A stretch of DNA of 64,000 nucleotides. Origin: Legionella erythra. Lineage in GTDB: Bacteria > Pseudomonadota > Gammaproteobacteria > Legionellales > Legionellaceae. The position numbers and the translations under genes are program-made. The notes below the pieces were generated by a model that saw only the letters and a list, made by a program, of their open reading frames with translations, searched no databases and was not told where the DNA came from. Shown in pieces: positions 63,330 to 64,000 of the stretch. The DNA lies in contig NZ_LNYA01000018.1 of assembly GCF_001467615.1 (NCBI RefSeq), positions 1 to 64,000 of the forward strand, given 5' to 3'. Within the stretch, counting starts at the first letter, position 1, and every line of letters begins with the position of its first letter.

Positions 63330-64000
63330 ATGTTGACATTTCCCGCCATCAATCCGGTTGCTTTTTCTATTGGCCCTGTGCAGGTTCATTGGTATGGACT
63401 GATGTATCTTTTGGGCTTTGTCATGGCCTGGTTACTGGCGCACTGGCGGGCCAGACATTATCAACTGGATTGGAGCAGTGAACAAATCAGCGACTTGATT
63501 TTTTATGCGGCCATTGGGGTTATTTTAGGCGGTCGTTTAGGCTACATGTTATTTTATGGCACTCAGCAACTCCTGGCAAACCCCTTATCCCTGTTTAAAT
63601 TATGGGAAGGCGGCATGTCATTTCATGGCGGATTGCTGGGGGTTATGCTGGCCTTGGCTTTGTTTGCCCGTAAAACCAAAAAAACCTTTCTTGAGGTGGG
63701 GGATTTTATTGCCCCCCTGGTGCCTTTGGGCTTGGCCGCTGGCCGGGCAGGCAATTTTATCAATGGCGAGCTGTGGGGGCGAACGGCCGATGTTCCCTGG
63801 GCCATGGTATTTCCTCATTCCGATGGCTTGCCGCGGCATCCATCGCAACTATATGAACTGGGTCTTGAAGGGATAGGTCTATTTATTCTGCTCTGGTGGT
63901 ATGCTTCAACGCCGCGTCCGGCAGGGCGGGTATCGGCTTTGTTTTTAATCGGGTATGCTATTAGCCGGATGTTTGTCGAATTTTTCCGGGTGCCTGACGT
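63330..64000 (+). CDS. lgt: Prolipoprotein diacylglyceryl transferase Lgt (3-prime end outside window)
   Basis: 223 codons are present and open to the window edge. Membrane enzyme that attaches diacylglycerol to lipobox cysteines. [17 protein letters not shown] opens the family; [22 protein letters not shown] and the Lgt signature [14 protein letters not shown] are present, as is HPSQLYE. The last bases encode [15 protein letters not shown] lies 5 bp before the ATG. It is the last visible gene of the rppH-ptsP-TSUP-lgt run. Confidence 0.96.
   Translation, partial: MLTFPAINPVAFSIGPVQVHWYGLMYLLGFVMAWLLAHWRARHYQLDWSSEQISDLIFYAAIGVILGGRLGYMLFYGTQQLLANPLSLFKLWEGGMSFHGGLLGVMLALALFARKTKKTFLEVGDFIAPLVPLGLAAGRAGNFINGELWGRTADVPWAMVFPHSDGLPRHPSQLYELGLEGIGLFILLWWYASTPRPAGRVSALFLIGYAISRMFVEFFRVPD

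Noticed and set aside
1-64000. tRNA, rRNA or other structured RNA genes
   Set aside because: No gap held a recognisable cloverleaf or rRNA segment; all gaps are under 300 bp.

Overview
The window looks like a chromosomal segment of a Legionella-type gammaproteobacterium. The core genes (ubiE-ubiJ-ubiB-tatA-tatB, mnmG-rsmG-parA-parB, a caa3-type cytochrome oxidase cluster, metG, nth, glmU, rppH-ptsP-TSUP-lgt) are gammaproteobacterial. They are interrupted again and again by single long genes without recognisable families. These carry coiled coils, isolated membrane hairpins and acidic, Glu/Ser-rich C-terminal tails, the layout usual for Dot/Icm effector candidates and lineage-specific genes of Legionella. 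Genus assignment is inference from this pattern; no rRNA or tRNA gene is present to confirm it. No phage, IS element or CRISPR array was seen. All intergenic gaps are under 300 bp.

Layout. 1-6.3 kb: three unrecognised genes, one with a PmrA-like box and one made of two WWKK repeats, then the queuosine-precursor transporter yhhQ and a DAK2-DegV fusion. 6.5-13.5 kb: an outer-membrane barrel with a small secreted partner, the ybbA-ybbP ABC exporter divergent from tesA, a MltB-type transglycosylase and a fused MsrB-MsrA. 13.5-16.7 kb: an unrecognised gene, a GAF protein with a degenerate GGDEF site, and an orphan ParB-like protein. 16.7-20.2 kb: ubiquinone synthesis genes tightly coupled to tatA and tatB. 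20.4-27.4 kb: a membrane PAS-GAF-GGDEF diguanylate cyclase, two tiny exported proteins (one a 12-fold Cys-Gly-X repeat), DUF1841, and an argO/argP exporter-regulator pair with a Rieske ferredoxin. 27.6-33.8 kb: a four-haem cytochrome c and the coxB-coxA-ctaG-coxC cluster. 33.8-43.4 kb: a PilZ-like small protein and an EAL protein, then parB-parA-rsmG-mnmG, a 669-residue membrane protein and manC. 43.5-54.8 kb: queC, metG, a solo RnfB-like ferredoxin, nth, corA, three large unrecognised proteins and a double-length YhhQ-like membrane protein. 54.9-64 kb: glmU, ansA, two unrecognised genes, then rppH-ptsP-TSUP-lgt, cut by the window end.

How the genes work together. Respiration is well represented: ubiquinone synthesis, Tat export, the multihaem cytochrome and the caa3 oxidase. 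tRNA modification recurs (mnmG, queC, yhhQ). Cyclic-di-GMP signalling appears as one apparently active cyclase with an inhibitory site, one degenerate cyclase, one EAL phosphodiesterase and a possible PilZ-like effector. The most unusual items are the Cys-Gly-X repeat peptide and its small exported neighbour, the four-haem cytochrome with a Met-to-His change in its last domain, the duplicated YhhQ-like transporter with a pair of identical palindromes around its promoter and start, and the repeat-containing unrecognised proteins at 3.2 kb and 51.3 kb.
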